From: Hyphomicrobium sp.
GTDB taxonomy: Bacteria > Pseudomonadota > Alphaproteobacteria > Rhizobiales > Hyphomicrobiaceae
NCBI GenBank assembly: GCA_016716675.1
Contig: JADJVG010000002.1
Span: 248,001-312,000, forward strand
Direction: 5' to 3'
DNA length: 64,000 nucleotides
Positions 8,155 through 16,594 of this stretch are shown here, in pieces. Numbering within the stretch: the stretch's first letter is position 1; each line of letters opens with the position of its first letter. The notes beneath the pieces were generated by a model. It saw only the letters and a program-made list of their open reading frames with translations, made no database searches and was not told where the DNA came from. A program made the translations under genes and the position numbers.

Positions 8155-9234
8155 TTATGGCGCCCGCGTGCCCGGCTCCTGCGCGGGTGCGGAGTCTTTG
8201 TCGCCACCGCGCAACGAGCGGAACAGCTCGGCAAAAATTTCGCGCACACGCAACGGCTCGGCATCGAGAAATGGCAACGGCCGGGTAACCTCGACGGCCG
8301 CCACGCCGAGGCGCGCGGTCAACGCGCCGTTGAAAGCGCCTTCGCCAAGTCGCGCCGACAAGCGCCGCAAGACATCTTGCCCCAGAAACTGACCGAGTAG
8401 GTCGTCGGTCAACGCAATGCCGCCGGTGGCGATGATGTGGCCGACAACGAGGCGCGCCAGCCGCAACGCGCCGAGCGTGCCCGGACGCCCGCCGTACAAG
8501 CCTGCGAGGGATCGGAACATTCGGACGTTTTCGACCATCACGAAACCGACGGCGATCCACATCATCGGCGACAGCGCCGTGACGGTCGCAACGCGCTTGG
8601 CGGCTTTGAGGATGACGCGGCGCGCTTGCGTATCGAGCGGCGCAAAGAGTTCGCGGTCAGCAAGGCGCAGCAGTTCGCCTGGCGCCAGCACATCGCCCTT
8701 GTGATCGGCAAGCCGCGCCAGACCCCACGACATATCGGACCGCCCGCGATAATGGCGCGACAGCAACGAGACGGCCGTGCGTTCCTGTTGCGCGTCTCCC
8801 GAGGCAATCGCCTCGCGCACGGATTTGCGCACACGCGACAGCCGCGCCAAGCGACGGAAGCCGATCAGCTCGCGGAATACGATGACGGTTAGCGCGAGCG
8901 CGATCACGGCCATCAAGCCGACGGCTACCCAGCCGACCCAATCCTGACGTTCGAGCGCGACAGAGACGAAGCGCGTAAACCACAAGCCGGCGGCGAGTGA
9001 GGCAAGGCTTGCCATCGCCGACAGCATTATGCTGCCCCAGCGGACGCCGCGATCGAGATCGTTCGCGGTCCATCGGCGCGGAGCCGGAATCTCGCCGCGC
9101 CGCGAAGTGGTGGCGCCAGCGTCGGCAAAAATATCGTCCGCCGGTTCGGCTTGCAGCGCCGGATCGTCGATCTTGAAAACACGCGGTGCGCGTGGCGGGG
9201 CAGATGTTGGCGCCGGCTTCGGATCGTTCGTCAT
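8155..9234 (-). CDS. YcjF-family (TIGR01620/DUF697) inner-membrane protein
   Basis: 359 residues. A proline-rich cytoplasmic head (about residues 1-65) is followed by two transmembrane helices (GSIMLSAMASLASLAAGLW and WVAVGLMAVIALALTVIV), the pattern RRLARLSRVRKSVREAI, and a C-terminal DUF697 region with TALSPMMWIAVGFVMVENVRM and TGGIALTDDLLGQFLGQD. This is the typical partner of YcjX. Its ATG overlaps the stop codon of the upstream YcjX gene by four bases (ATGA), so the two are co-translated. In enterobacteria the pair belongs to stress regulons (phage shock, heat shock); the biochemical role is not known. Confidence 0.88.
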   Translation of the reverse strand: MTNDPKPAPTSAPPRAPRVFKIDDPALQAEPADDIFADAGATTSRRGEIPAPRRWTANDLDRGVRWGSIMLSAMASLASLAAGLWFTRFVSVALERQDWVGWVAVGLMAVIALALTVIVFRELIGFRRLARLSRVRKSVREAIASGDAQQERTAVSLLSRHYRGRSDMSWGLARLADHKGDVLAPGELLRLADRELFAPLDTQARRVILKAAKRVATVTALSPMMWIAVGFVMVENVRMFRSLAGLYGGRPGTLGALRLARLVVGHIIATGGIALTDDLLGQFLGQDVLRRLSARLGEGAFNGALTARLGVAAVEVTRPLPFLDAEPLRVREIFAELFRSLRGGDKDSAPAQEPGTRAP

Positions 9235-10691
9235 GTCAGATAATCCGCAATGAGGAAGTCCAAGGCGCGATCAAGCCGGATGTGCGGAAGTGCAGCTTCT
9301 TTCACGCCCGGCTGGCGCGGCGGCAGTTTCGGTGGACGGAAACGCACGAGCGACAGCGATCCGGGTTTGGCGGTGCGTGCGCGATCGAGCGCGTCGGCTG
9401 GGTCACTCGGCAGATCGCCTGGAAAGATCGCAGCTTCCTCGACGCCATTGAATGTCACGTCGCCAATGCGCTCGCCCTTCAGCGGAACGCCCTTGAGACA
9501 AGGCAGCGTCTCGCCACCGCTTTTGACTTCGGCTTCGCGCGTTGCGCGCACAGCTGCCATGGCAATTGCCGTTACGCCTGCGCCTTGCGTCTCCGCGCGC
9601 AGCAGTGCGTCATCGACGATGCGCTTCAAAATCGCAGCGAGGCGGTCGTGATGGGCGGCGTGCAGGTGATCGGCCTTGGTCGCCGCAAACAGCACCTTGT
9701 CGATTTTGCGCCCGACGATGAGCGACCACCAGGAATTTGCGCCGGGGCGGAATACGTTCAGCACGCCGCTCATCGCGCGCTCAAGTTCAGCCACCGCGCC
9801 CGAACCTTGATCGAGAGAGCCCAACACATCGACGAGCACGATCTGGCGATTGAGGCGGCTGAAATGCTCAGAGAAGAACGGTCGCACGACTTGGGTTTTA
9901 TAGCTCTCGTAGCGCCGCGCCATCATGGCGCCGAGCGAACCGCGCTGCGGCGACGTTCCCGCCATCAGCGGCATGGGGAAGAACGTCAACAGCGGCGAAC
10001 CGTCGAGATCGCCGGGTAGCAGAAAGCGCCCCGGCGGCAACGTCACTTGAGCGCCCGAGCTGCGCAGGGCCTTCAAATATTCAACATAGAGCTTCGTGCC
10101 AAACAGCGCGATCTGCTCGTTCTCTGCCGCCCCAGGATCGGTGCCCGCTAGGAAATCCAGCCACGGCTTGGCCATCGCCGCCCGCGATGGGTCGGCGGCA
10201 AGGGTGAGGGCTTCACTCGAAAACTCATCATAAGATTTGGCGAGCAGCGGCAGATCGATCAGCCACTCGCCAGGATAATCGACGATGTCGAGATGCAGCT
10301 TCGATAGGCCGAGGGCGCGCTTCCACGGATTTCCCGAGCGATATTCAATGGTGACGCGCAATTCAGAAATGCGCCGCGTGCTGTCCGGCCATGCCGGCGG
10401 ATCGCCAGTCAGCTCATCGAGATGGGCTTCGTAGTCGAAGCGCGGCACGCTGTCGTCGGGTTGTGGTTCGAGATAGGCGCGGATGATGCGGCCTTCGGCA
10501 TCGGGCGTGAAGAACGGCAGCCGACCACCGGTCACCAGGTTGCGCACCAGCGCGGTGATGAAAACGGTTTTCCCGGCGCGCGACAGCCCGGTGACGCCAA
10601 GGCGGACAGAGGGCGTCAGATAATCACCGAGGAGCAATTGCGCGGTTCTGAAGGTGTCGAGCGATGTGTGTTCAGCCAAGGGGTGCCACAA
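9231..10691 (-). CDS. YcjX-family P-loop GTPase-like protein (DUF463)
   Basis: 486 residues, start ATG at 10691. A Walker A motif GLSRAGKT follows RLGVT at about residue 35, and DIVDYPGEW (about residue 145) gives the switch/Walker B-like region. RKIDKVLFAATKADHL carries the TKAD motif that reads guanine. The length agrees with the family (around 470-490). It forms a two-gene operon with the YcjF-like membrane protein through a four-base overlap. A 28-residue membrane peptide lies just upstream on the same strand and may belong to the same transcript, though a hairpin lies between. Function is inferred to be stress-related. Confidence 0.9.
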   Translation of the reverse strand: MWHPLAEHTSLDTFRTAQLLLGDYLTPSVRLGVTGLSRAGKTVFITALVRNLVTGGRLPFFTPDAEGRIIRAYLEPQPDDSVPRFDYEAHLDELTGDPPAWPDSTRRISELRVTIEYRSGNPWKRALGLSKLHLDIVDYPGEWLIDLPLLAKSYDEFSSEALTLAADPSRAAMAKPWLDFLAGTDPGAAENEQIALFGTKLYVEYLKALRSSGAQVTLPPGRFLLPGDLDGSPLLTFFPMPLMAGTSPQRGSLGAMMARRYESYKTQVVRPFFSEHFSRLNRQIVLVDVLGSLDQGSGAVAELERAMSGVLNVFRPGANSWWSLIVGRKIDKVLFAATKADHLHAAHHDRLAAILKRIVDDALLRAETQGAGVTAIAMAAVRATREAEVKSGGETLPCLKGVPLKGERIGDVTFNGVEEAAIFPGDLPSDPADALDRARTAKPGSLSLVRFRPPKLPPRQPGVKEAALPHIRLDRALDFLIADYLT

Positions 10692-10697
10692 ATGAAG

Positions 10698-10720
10698 AAG
10701 GGGACCATCAGGTCCCCTTT
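10698..10720 (-). terminator. Hairpin between the 28-residue gene and the YcjX gene
   Basis: Arms AAGGGGACC (10698-10706) and GGTCCCCTT (10711-10719) form a perfect 9-bp stem with a 4-base loop. On the reverse strand it is followed by CTTCATTT, only weakly U-rich. It could be a partial terminator or a processing site; it lies 7 bases before the YcjX start codon. Confidence 0.45.
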
Positions 10721-10805
10721 AAGTGGCGCAAGTCGGAGGAAACAACAAGGCTTGCGGCGGGTGTATGCCGGCGGCGTGGGCGCGCCGGCTGCGGGACGTC
10801 ATGAA

Positions 10806-10892
10806 TTAGCCGTAAAACACGACGGCGATGCCAGCCGCCATGACCGAAAGGCCCATCAGCATGATCGCGCTCGAACGAAGAAATTCTGGCAT
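10806..10892 (-). CDS. 28-residue single-helix membrane peptide
   Basis: A short frame that ordinary gene calling misses. ATG at 10892 is preceded on the reverse strand by GAGGAG with a 9-base spacer, a strong ribosome binding site. The product starts MPEFLRSSAIMLMGL and ends AAGIAVVFYG: one hydrophobic helix of about 18 residues with a short charged N-terminus. Stop TAA at 10808-10806. It lies 115 bases upstream of the YcjX-YcjF operon, same strand. No function is known to me; a small regulatory or complex-stabilising membrane peptide is possible. Confidence 0.55.
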   Translation of the reverse strand: MPEFLRSSAIMLMGLSVMAAGIAVVFYG

Positions 10893-11092
10893 TTGACGCA
10901 CTCCTCAGCCAAGGCGGTCCTCAGCAACTGTGAGCAAAGATACGCCTGAAGCGTTGAATGATCCCTGAAGGCGCAATTCATCTGGCATTCATCATGCCGG
11001 GGCCAGGGCTGAGTGCTTGTGCAAGTCTCAGGCGGCGGCTATCCCAGAAGGTGACCAGGAATGTGGGCCATAATAGCGGGCTGGGGGATGCC

Positions 11093-11524
11093 ATGACGGA
11101 AGCTGAAATTCTGTCGGTGCGCAACGAGGTGACGGCTATTGTCGTCTCGGTCACTGGATTTTCGTTTACGATGATTTCGGCTTACATCGCCGCGCTTTGG
11201 TTCTTTCTGAAGGACGCGCCGTTTGCGCTGCGCGCCATCACCTTCGTGTTGCTGACCTTCGGTCTTGCGTTCATGGGGGCCATGTCGGCGGGCCTCAACG
11301 ACCTTCTGCTGGCGACCGAGACGGCCTGGGGCAAGCTTGGCAAGACCGCCACCGAGTTGCCGGGCTTCGGCAATGAACGGCCGGATTTTCTAACCGGTTT
11401 CACCCTGTATGAAGCCGCAGCAGCGCTCGGTGCGATCGTGTTCGTGCTGATCTATCTGGCGCTGTTTTACTTGACGTTCATTTATAACTGGGGCGACGGC
11501 CTGCGCCGCATTTATCGCGGCTAG
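11093..11524 (+). CDS. Membrane protein of unknown function, four hydrophobic segments
   Basis: 143 residues. ATG at 11093 is preceded by a GGGGGA ribosome site; a longer in-frame reading from 10958 lacks one and was rejected. Hydrophobic segments: TAIVVSVTGFSFTMISAYIA (about 15-34), FALRAITFVLLTFGLAFMGAM (about 46-66), and a C-terminal pair within AAAALGAIVFVLIYLALFYL. The loop between them carries ATETAWGKLGKTATELPGF. The end, WGDGLRRIYRG, is basic. It is not recognised. It runs convergently towards cckA with 16 bases between the stop codons. Confidence 0.7.
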   Translation: MTEAEILSVRNEVTAIVVSVTGFSFTMISAYIAALWFFLKDAPFALRAITFVLLTFGLAFMGAMSAGLNDLLLATETAWGKLGKTATELPGFGNERPDFLTGFTLYEAAAALGAIVFVLIYLALFYLTFIYNWGDGLRRIYRG

Positions 11525-11540
11525 GGGCGGGGCGGGCCGG

Positions 11541-14168
11541 TTACTTCGCCAACTCTTCCTTCACCTTTTGGGCGAGCTGGGGCAGCGAGAACGGCTTGGG
11601 CAGGAAGGCGAAGTCATCGGAGCCGAGGCTCTCGCGGAAAGCCTCGTTCGGATAGCCCGAGACGAAGATGACCTTGATTGACGGATTGCGTTTGCGCAGT
11701 TCCTTGAACAGCGTTGGCCCGTCCATCTCCGGCATCACGACGTCGGACACGACAATATCGACGGTGCCTTGATTGGCTTCCATGACTTCGAGCGCTTCCA
11801 CGCCGTCGGCGGCTTCGAGCACCTGATAGCCCTGGCGCTTCAATGCGCGCACGGCAAACTGGCGTACCTCGACTTCATCTTCCACCAGCAGCACGCGGCC
11901 GGTGCCGGTCAGATCCATAGCCGTGGCGTTGCGCACGGCGGCGCTCTTCGGCTGGTTGGCTTCGATTTCGTCGTCGGTCTGGGCGTAGCGGGGCAGGAAC
12001 ACTCGGAACGTCGTGCCCTTGCCGATTTCGCTCTCGGGCTGAATGAAGCCGCCGGACTGCTTGATGATGCCGTAAACGGACGCCAGGCCAAGACCGGTGC
12101 CTTTGCCGACGCTCTTGGTGGTGAAGAACGGCTCAAAGATCTTGGCCATGACTTCGCTGCTCATGCCGGTGCCGGTGTCAGCAACTTCGATCAGCACGTA
12201 TTCGCCGGGCGTGAAGCCGACGACGCCGCTCATCTTCTGGCTTTCGCGTTCGGTCACGTTGTGCGTGCGGATGGTCAGCTTGCCGCCGTTCGGCATGGCA
12301 TCGCGGGCATTGACGCACAGGTTGATCAACACGTTGTCGATCTGGCTCTTGTCGGCGCGCACGTACCACATGTCGCGTTCCGACTGAATCTTCAGCTCGA
12401 TCTTTTCGCCAACCGACGTGCGCAGGATCGGCGTCAGGTCGGTTGCGACTTCGGCAACATTCAACACCGAGACCTGCTGCGTCTGCTTGCGTGAGAAGCC
12501 CAACAGATTGGCGACGAGACCCGCGGCGCGATTTGCGGCTGACTGAATATTCTTGATGTCTTTATAGGCCGGATCGCTCGGCCGATGCGTCTGGAGAAGG
12601 AGATCGGAGAAGCCGATGATGGCGGTCAGCACGTTGTTGAAGTCGTGGGCGATGCCACCCGCCAACTTGCCGACAGCTTCCATTTTCTGTGCTTGTGCAA
12701 AGCGCTGTTCCAGCGCCTTCTGCTCCGTCACGTCGACGACGTAGAGCGCGGCGGCTTCGTCACCTGAATTTATGGACACCGGCGAAAGATAGACGCGGCG
12801 CGAAAACTGCTTGTTGTCGCCGCCGGTGATTTCGATCGGTTGCACGTTGCCGTGCCCGGTCAGAACTTCGGCAAGGCCAGCGTCGATGCGGGCGCGTTCT
12901 TCAGGTTCGGCGTTCCGGCAGAGCGCGCTCGTCGCCAGGATGTCGTGGGCCGGACGGCCGTCGAGTACCATGCGCATGAATGCGGTGTTGCAGCTTGCGA
13001 TGCGGCCCTCGGCGTCGAGCGTCGCGATGCCGAATGGCGCCGACTGGAAGAACTGCGAAAAGCGAATTTCCTGGTGGGCGCCGGAGCCGACGTTGCCACG
13101 GGCCGTGCGCTGGATGGCAGTAACGGTGAAGCCTCCGGCGCCGTGCAGCGGAGACGGTTCAACCAGCAAGGTCAACGGTGCGATGCGACCATCGGCACGC
13201 GTCAGATCGAGGTCGATCATGCGGCGCTCGGCTTCCGTTTCGGCGGCGAGGGAAGCGAGCAGGCTGCTGCCGTCGTCGCCGGCAATGTCGGCGAGTTTCA
13301 ATCCTTGCGCCCTGAGCGCGCCTGGCTCGTGGCCAAGCCAGGATTCAAACGAGGTGTTGACGTGGGTAATCGTTCCGTCGGCGGAAACCGCCATGAAGCC
13401 CGCCGGCATGGTGTCGAAGGCTGCAAGAGCCGCTTCGAGGTTGCCGATCTTCTGGGATTCGCGCGCCTTGTCGCCGGAGACATCGGTGATCTGCCAGTAG
13501 GCCAGGGTTTCCTGATTGCTGCCTTCAGCGGAGCGATCGGGAGATGCGAACGGGCGCACGGCCACGCGGATCCACGACGGGCGGCGGCCGGACGGCGACG
13601 GGCGCAGGCGGATATCTTCGCGGCGGGTTTCGCCACGCTCGGCGGCGCGCATCAGGCGGAACAGCGCCTGGGCCGCGTCCGGGTCGCCGCTGACAGTCGC
13701 TTCAAGCGCGGCGCGGGGGCCGGATTCGGAACGGCCGAACATCGTGTCGAAGGCCGGGTTCCAATAAATCACGCTGCCATCGGCGCGGGCGACCATCTTG
13801 GGTTCGTCGATCGCGTCAGCGGCGGCTTTCAGAACGTCGCCGGCCGGTACGCGAGCGCCGATCCTGATGTGGCCAGCAGCAATGCCGAATAACAGAAACA
13901 GGCCGAGCATCGCCAACACGGCGATGATCGTGAGCAGCAGGGGCTCACCCGAGCCGCTCGCAAGCAACCCGAACACCACCGCGCCAGCGGCAGTGACGAC
14001 AAAGATTGTGGAGAGGAACCCGCCAAACCCGTCCGCTGCGGTGAGCGGATCGAGAGGAGCCGCCTCGATCTTCAACGCCTCGCGATCCTTCATGGGGACG
14101 GAGGCTACCTGATTCGAGGGGGCAAGGGCTTCGGCAGTGATCATGGCAATGGTACTCGGACGCAACAT
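11541..14168 (-). CDS. cckA: Cell-cycle hybrid histidine kinase CckA
   Basis: 875 residues. In order: two transmembrane helices (STIFVVTAAGAVVFGLLA and LLTIIAVLAMLGLFLLFGI, about residues 50-100), PAS-like sensor domains between about 110 and 480, a dimerisation/H-box with KLAGGIAHDFNNVLTAI (phospho-His near 500), an ATPase domain with NLCVNARDAMP (N box), VADTGTGM (G1) and GKGTGLGLASVYG (G2), and a C-terminal receiver domain from about 755 with VEDE, SDVVMPEMDG (phospho-Asp) and FLPKPF. This is the standard CckA layout. It phosphorylates CtrA and CpdR through ChpT and so controls the alphaproteobacterial cell cycle. ATG at 14168 is chosen; ATG at 14144 is in frame. The FliO-like gene is divergent from it. 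Confidence 0.95.
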   Translation of the reverse strand: MLRPSTIAMITAEALAPSNQVASVPMKDREALKIEAAPLDPLTAADGFGGFLSTIFVVTAAGAVVFGLLASGSGEPLLLTIIAVLAMLGLFLLFGIAAGHIRIGARVPAGDVLKAAADAIDEPKMVARADGSVIYWNPAFDTMFGRSESGPRAALEATVSGDPDAAQALFRLMRAAERGETRREDIRLRPSPSGRRPSWIRVAVRPFASPDRSAEGSNQETLAYWQITDVSGDKARESQKIGNLEAALAAFDTMPAGFMAVSADGTITHVNTSFESWLGHEPGALRAQGLKLADIAGDDGSSLLASLAAETEAERRMIDLDLTRADGRIAPLTLLVEPSPLHGAGGFTVTAIQRTARGNVGSGAHQEIRFSQFFQSAPFGIATLDAEGRIASCNTAFMRMVLDGRPAHDILATSALCRNAEPEERARIDAGLAEVLTGHGNVQPIEITGGDNKQFSRRVYLSPVSINSGDEAAALYVVDVTEQKALEQRFAQAQKMEAVGKLAGGIAHDFNNVLTAIIGFSDLLLQTHRPSDPAYKDIKNIQSAANRAAGLVANLLGFSRKQTQQVSVLNVAEVATDLTPILRTSVGEKIELKIQSERDMWYVRADKSQIDNVLINLCVNARDAMPNGGKLTIRTHNVTERESQKMSGVVGFTPGEYVLIEVADTGTGMSSEVMAKIFEPFFTTKSVGKGTGLGLASVYGIIKQSGGFIQPESEIGKGTTFRVFLPRYAQTDDEIEANQPKSAAVRNATAMDLTGTGRVLLVEDEVEVRQFAVRALKRQGYQVLEAADGVEALEVMEANQGTVDIVVSDVVMPEMDGPTLFKELRKRNPSIKVIFVSGYPNEAFRESLGSDDFAFLPKPFSLPQLAQKVKEELAK

Positions 14169-14327
14169 GCTGGTGTTCCGCTTCGGAGCGGTAATTTTCT
14201 TGAAGCTAAGACTTCGATCATTAGGGTTAAAATCCCCTCAATTTCGGAGTAGGAAAGGTCGGCTTGTTTTTTTGGGGCAGGGCGCGCGCGAGGCCAAGTG
14301 TGTGCGCCAGGCGGCAGGGGGCATTTT

Positions 14328-14774
14328 ATGTGGTCAATTGTTACGTGGGTTATCATTTTAGCGGTGCTGGCGGCCTTGGCGGCCGTCGCGGCGGTGTTTG
14401 CAAAAGCTTATCTGAGCGGAGAATCACCCTCGGCGGTCTTTTTTAAACCACGCATCGAGCCGCGCTTATCTGTCGTCGAATTCGCCAACATTGATGGCAA
14501 GCGCAAATTGATCCTGATCCGCCGCGACGACGTCGAGCATCTGATCATGACGGGCGGGCCGGTCGATATTGTTGTGGAAAACGGGATCGGTGAGGCTGAG
14601 CCGGGCCGGCGCGCCGAGCCTGCCAAGGAGCCGTCGAACTTCCGGGAAACGACAACGTTCAAAGAAGCGCCGGTACCTGTGGGTAGCTCGGCTGTGTTCG
14701 GACGCTCGCCCAGAAGTTTCGGGCAGATCGCGCCAACAGGCGTCGAAGAGGTTGAAGCAGCGTTGAAGCGCTAG
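14328..14774 (+). CDS. FliO-like single-pass membrane protein
   Basis: 148 residues, ATG at 14328 with GGGGG upstream (the longer reading from 14298 has no ribosome site). One transmembrane helix (WSIVTWVIILAVLAALAAVAAV) opens the protein. A small domain follows with RLSVVEFANIDGKRKLILIRRDDVEHLIMTG, very like the FliO C-terminal core (VVE...DGKRKLVLIRRD..EHLIM.GG), then a disordered tail. FliO assists assembly of the flagellar export gate FliP. Proteins of this type are commonly found next to cckA in this order and not in the main flagellar cluster, so a flagellar role is inferred, not certain. Confidence 0.72.
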   Translation: MWSIVTWVIILAVLAALAAVAAVFAKAYLSGESPSAVFFKPRIEPRLSVVEFANIDGKRKLILIRRDDVEHLIMTGGPVDIVVENGIGEAEPGRRAEPAKEPSNFRETTTFKEAPVPVGSSAVFGRSPRSFGQIAPTGVEEVEAALKR

Positions 14775-14780
14775 CTGCGA

Positions 14781-15011
14781 TCAGTTGCGGGCTTCGAGGT
14801 CGCCGAAGTCGGCATGAGTCAGCGTGGCGAGATCGAGCGGGCGGACCACGGTGGCAACGTGCACGTTGAGGGTCACGGGCTTCGCCGAAATGCTAACGGC
14901 GACCGCGTCGATCGAGGCGGTGCTGTGCGGCGAGGATGATGGGTACGCGACCAGCGGCAGTACGGCGATGGTTGCGAGAACTGAAAATACGCTCCACGAA
15001 CGATTGAACAC
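14781..15011 (-). CDS. Small exported protein of unknown function
   Basis: 76 residues. The N-terminus looks like a signal peptide or membrane anchor (SWSVFSVLATIAVLPLVAY). The remainder, STASIDAVAVSISAKPVTL and HVATVVRPLDLATLTHADF, is short and without cysteines. It ends 6 bases from the stop of the FliO-like gene, convergently. No family recognised; coding status rests on the plausible signal sequence and codon use. Confidence 0.5.
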   Translation of the reverse strand: MFNRSWSVFSVLATIAVLPLVAYPSSSPHSTASIDAVAVSISAKPVTLNVHVATVVRPLDLATLTHADFGDLEARN

Positions 15012-15118
15012 AGCAAGCTTCCTTCGGGCACCAGAGCCAACGCTGGAGCGAAAGTGTAGCGGGCAACCGTTAAGGAGCCGTTAAAAAGTGTTTCAGCGCG
15101 GGACGACGCCTATGGCGG

Positions 15119-15937
15119 CTATTCCTCGCGGTACACCTTCTCGCGGCGTTCGTGGCGTTCCTGAGCTTCGACGGACAGCGTTGCAATCGGGCGCGCGTCG
15201 AGACGTTTGAGGCCGATGGGTTCGCCGGTATCTTCGCAATAGCCATAGCTGCCGTCGTCGATGCGGGCGATCGCGGCGTCGATCTTTGCGATCAACTTGC
15301 GCTGCCGGTCGCGCGTGCGCAGTTCCGTTGCGCGGTCGGTCTCGGACGTCGCACGATCTGCAAGGTCGGCGTGCTGCGTTGAATCTTCGTGCAGAATCGC
15401 CAGCGTTTCGCGTGTCTGGCGAAGAATGTCGTCTTTCCAATCCAGCAGGCGCTTGCGGAAATACGCGCGGTGCATGTCGTTCATGAACGGCTCGTCGTCG
15501 GACGGTCTGTAATCCGGGGGAAGGACGATATTCACAGGCTTGGCACGAGCAACCATCTTCTTCGCAATACCTTCTGTCTTAGTAGGAGCCATCGGCTTTG
15601 CAGTAGCAATTGTACGCGGCGGAATAGCGGCTGAGCTACTGACCTTTGCGGCAAGCGGCTTGATACCGGCTTTGGCTGGTGTGGCTTTCACCGGAGGTTT
15701 TGCTGCGGCCGCTTTCGCGACGTGCGGTTTCGCGGGCGCAGGTTTGACGACCGGCTTGGCTGTAATTTTTTTGGCTACCGTCTTTGGCGCCGGAGACTTT
15801 ACCGCTTTCGCGAGCACGATGCCGGCTTTGGCGATCGTGGCAGTTTTAACATGCTTCGCAATCGCCGCCTTCTTGGCAGCTGTGGGCGTGGTCTTCGACT
15901 TCGCCTTACCGGCTTTCGTGCCGGATGCCTTGCTCAT
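15119..15937 (-). CDS. dksA: DksA-type transcription factor with a long Lys/Ala/Pro-rich N-terminal tail
   Basis: 272 residues, against about 140-150 for a usual DksA. Residues 1 to about 130 are low-complexity and basic (repeated KAA, AKP and KPVVKP units, histone-H1-like). The DksA part starts near VNIVLPPDYRPSDDEPFMN, has the coiled-coil tip region (DWKDDILRQTRETLAIL, ADLADRATSETDRATELR) and ends in the zinc-finger fold region YGYCEDTGEPIGLKRLDARP with ATLSVEAQERHERREK. Only one of the four classical zinc cysteines remains, as is common in alphaproteobacterial DksA. It should bind the RNA polymerase secondary channel and act with ppGpp. The tail could bind DNA or RNA; that is inference. 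Confidence 0.9.
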   Translation of the reverse strand: MSKASGTKAGKAKSKTTPTAAKKAAIAKHVKTATIAKAGIVLAKAVKSPAPKTVAKKITAKPVVKPAPAKPHVAKAAAAKPPVKATPAKAGIKPLAAKVSSSAAIPPRTIATAKPMAPTKTEGIAKKMVARAKPVNIVLPPDYRPSDDEPFMNDMHRAYFRKRLLDWKDDILRQTRETLAILHEDSTQHADLADRATSETDRATELRTRDRQRKLIAKIDAAIARIDDGSYGYCEDTGEPIGLKRLDARPIATLSVEAQERHERREKVYREE

Positions 15938-16424
15938 CGTCCGCCTCCCATGAGGCCACGTGTGCTGTTGTTGCCGTTACAGAATGCAGGGTGCCGTGTT
16001 CGACTCGGCGCGACCAGCAAGCCGCCCGCTATGTAGCTGTCGCCCACCCCAAGTCAAGCGCCGACTGTAGATCGGGTGAATGGATGGGGATCAATTCATT
16101 GTGCTAAAACAACAGCATAGTTGAAACCCAGTGGCGGCGCGCTGGATCGCATGGGTGCTCACTACGACGTTAACGATGTTTTTATCAAATAAGTGCAATC
16201 TAAGCGGGAAGATCAATAGTGATGCAACCAAAACATCATGTGTCGCACCCCGCAAATGGAAGGCGGCACACTGAGGATCGGCATCACGAGAAACATGGAG
16301 AGCAAAACCAGGTCTGCCCTCGCTGCTTCCGCTAAGCTCTCCTAGGACGCTCTGCTCCCACAGATGACGTCAGCCACCGGCAGCTTGCACGTTTGCTCTC
16401 GATGCGCGCAGCACATGCGCACTA
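15938..16424. other. Gene-free stretch before the MoxR gene, possible small RNA
   Basis: About 490 bases with no supported protein gene. It includes the dksA upstream region. Its right end runs into a very strong forward-strand terminator (16425-16461), yet no forward-strand gene precedes that terminator after the convergent genes on its left, so an untranslated RNA starting somewhere between about 16100 and 16350 is possible. It does not show the conserved motifs of RNase P RNA, tmRNA or SRP RNA. Confidence 0.3.
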
Positions 16425-16461
16425 CGCCGCCCCGGTTTCACGCACCGGGGCGGCGTTTTTT
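16425..16461 (+). terminator. Very strong rho-independent terminator
   Basis: A perfect 12-bp GC-rich stem (arms 16425-16436 and 16444-16455, 7-base loop) is followed by six T (16456-16461) on the forward strand. No protein gene on the forward strand lies upstream to explain it. Confidence 0.85.
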
Positions 16462-16594
16462 CTGGTGGCCAAGCCGGCACACTGTCAGACGTGGCCATGC
16501 ACCGCCTTGCTGATCTCCCGCTTCAAATTTACGGTCACTGGATCGAAAAAGACGCGCGCCGCAGTTGGCCCGGCATGAAACGAGAAATTTCCCT

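Noticed and set aside
9186..10019. Forward frame of 277 residues opposite the YcjX gene
   Set aside because: The reverse strand encodes a P-loop protein with clear motifs; the forward frame is a shadow.
16393..16578. Forward frame running through the strong terminator before the MoxR gene
   Set aside because: It would be interrupted by a 12-bp stem with T tract; no ribosome site.
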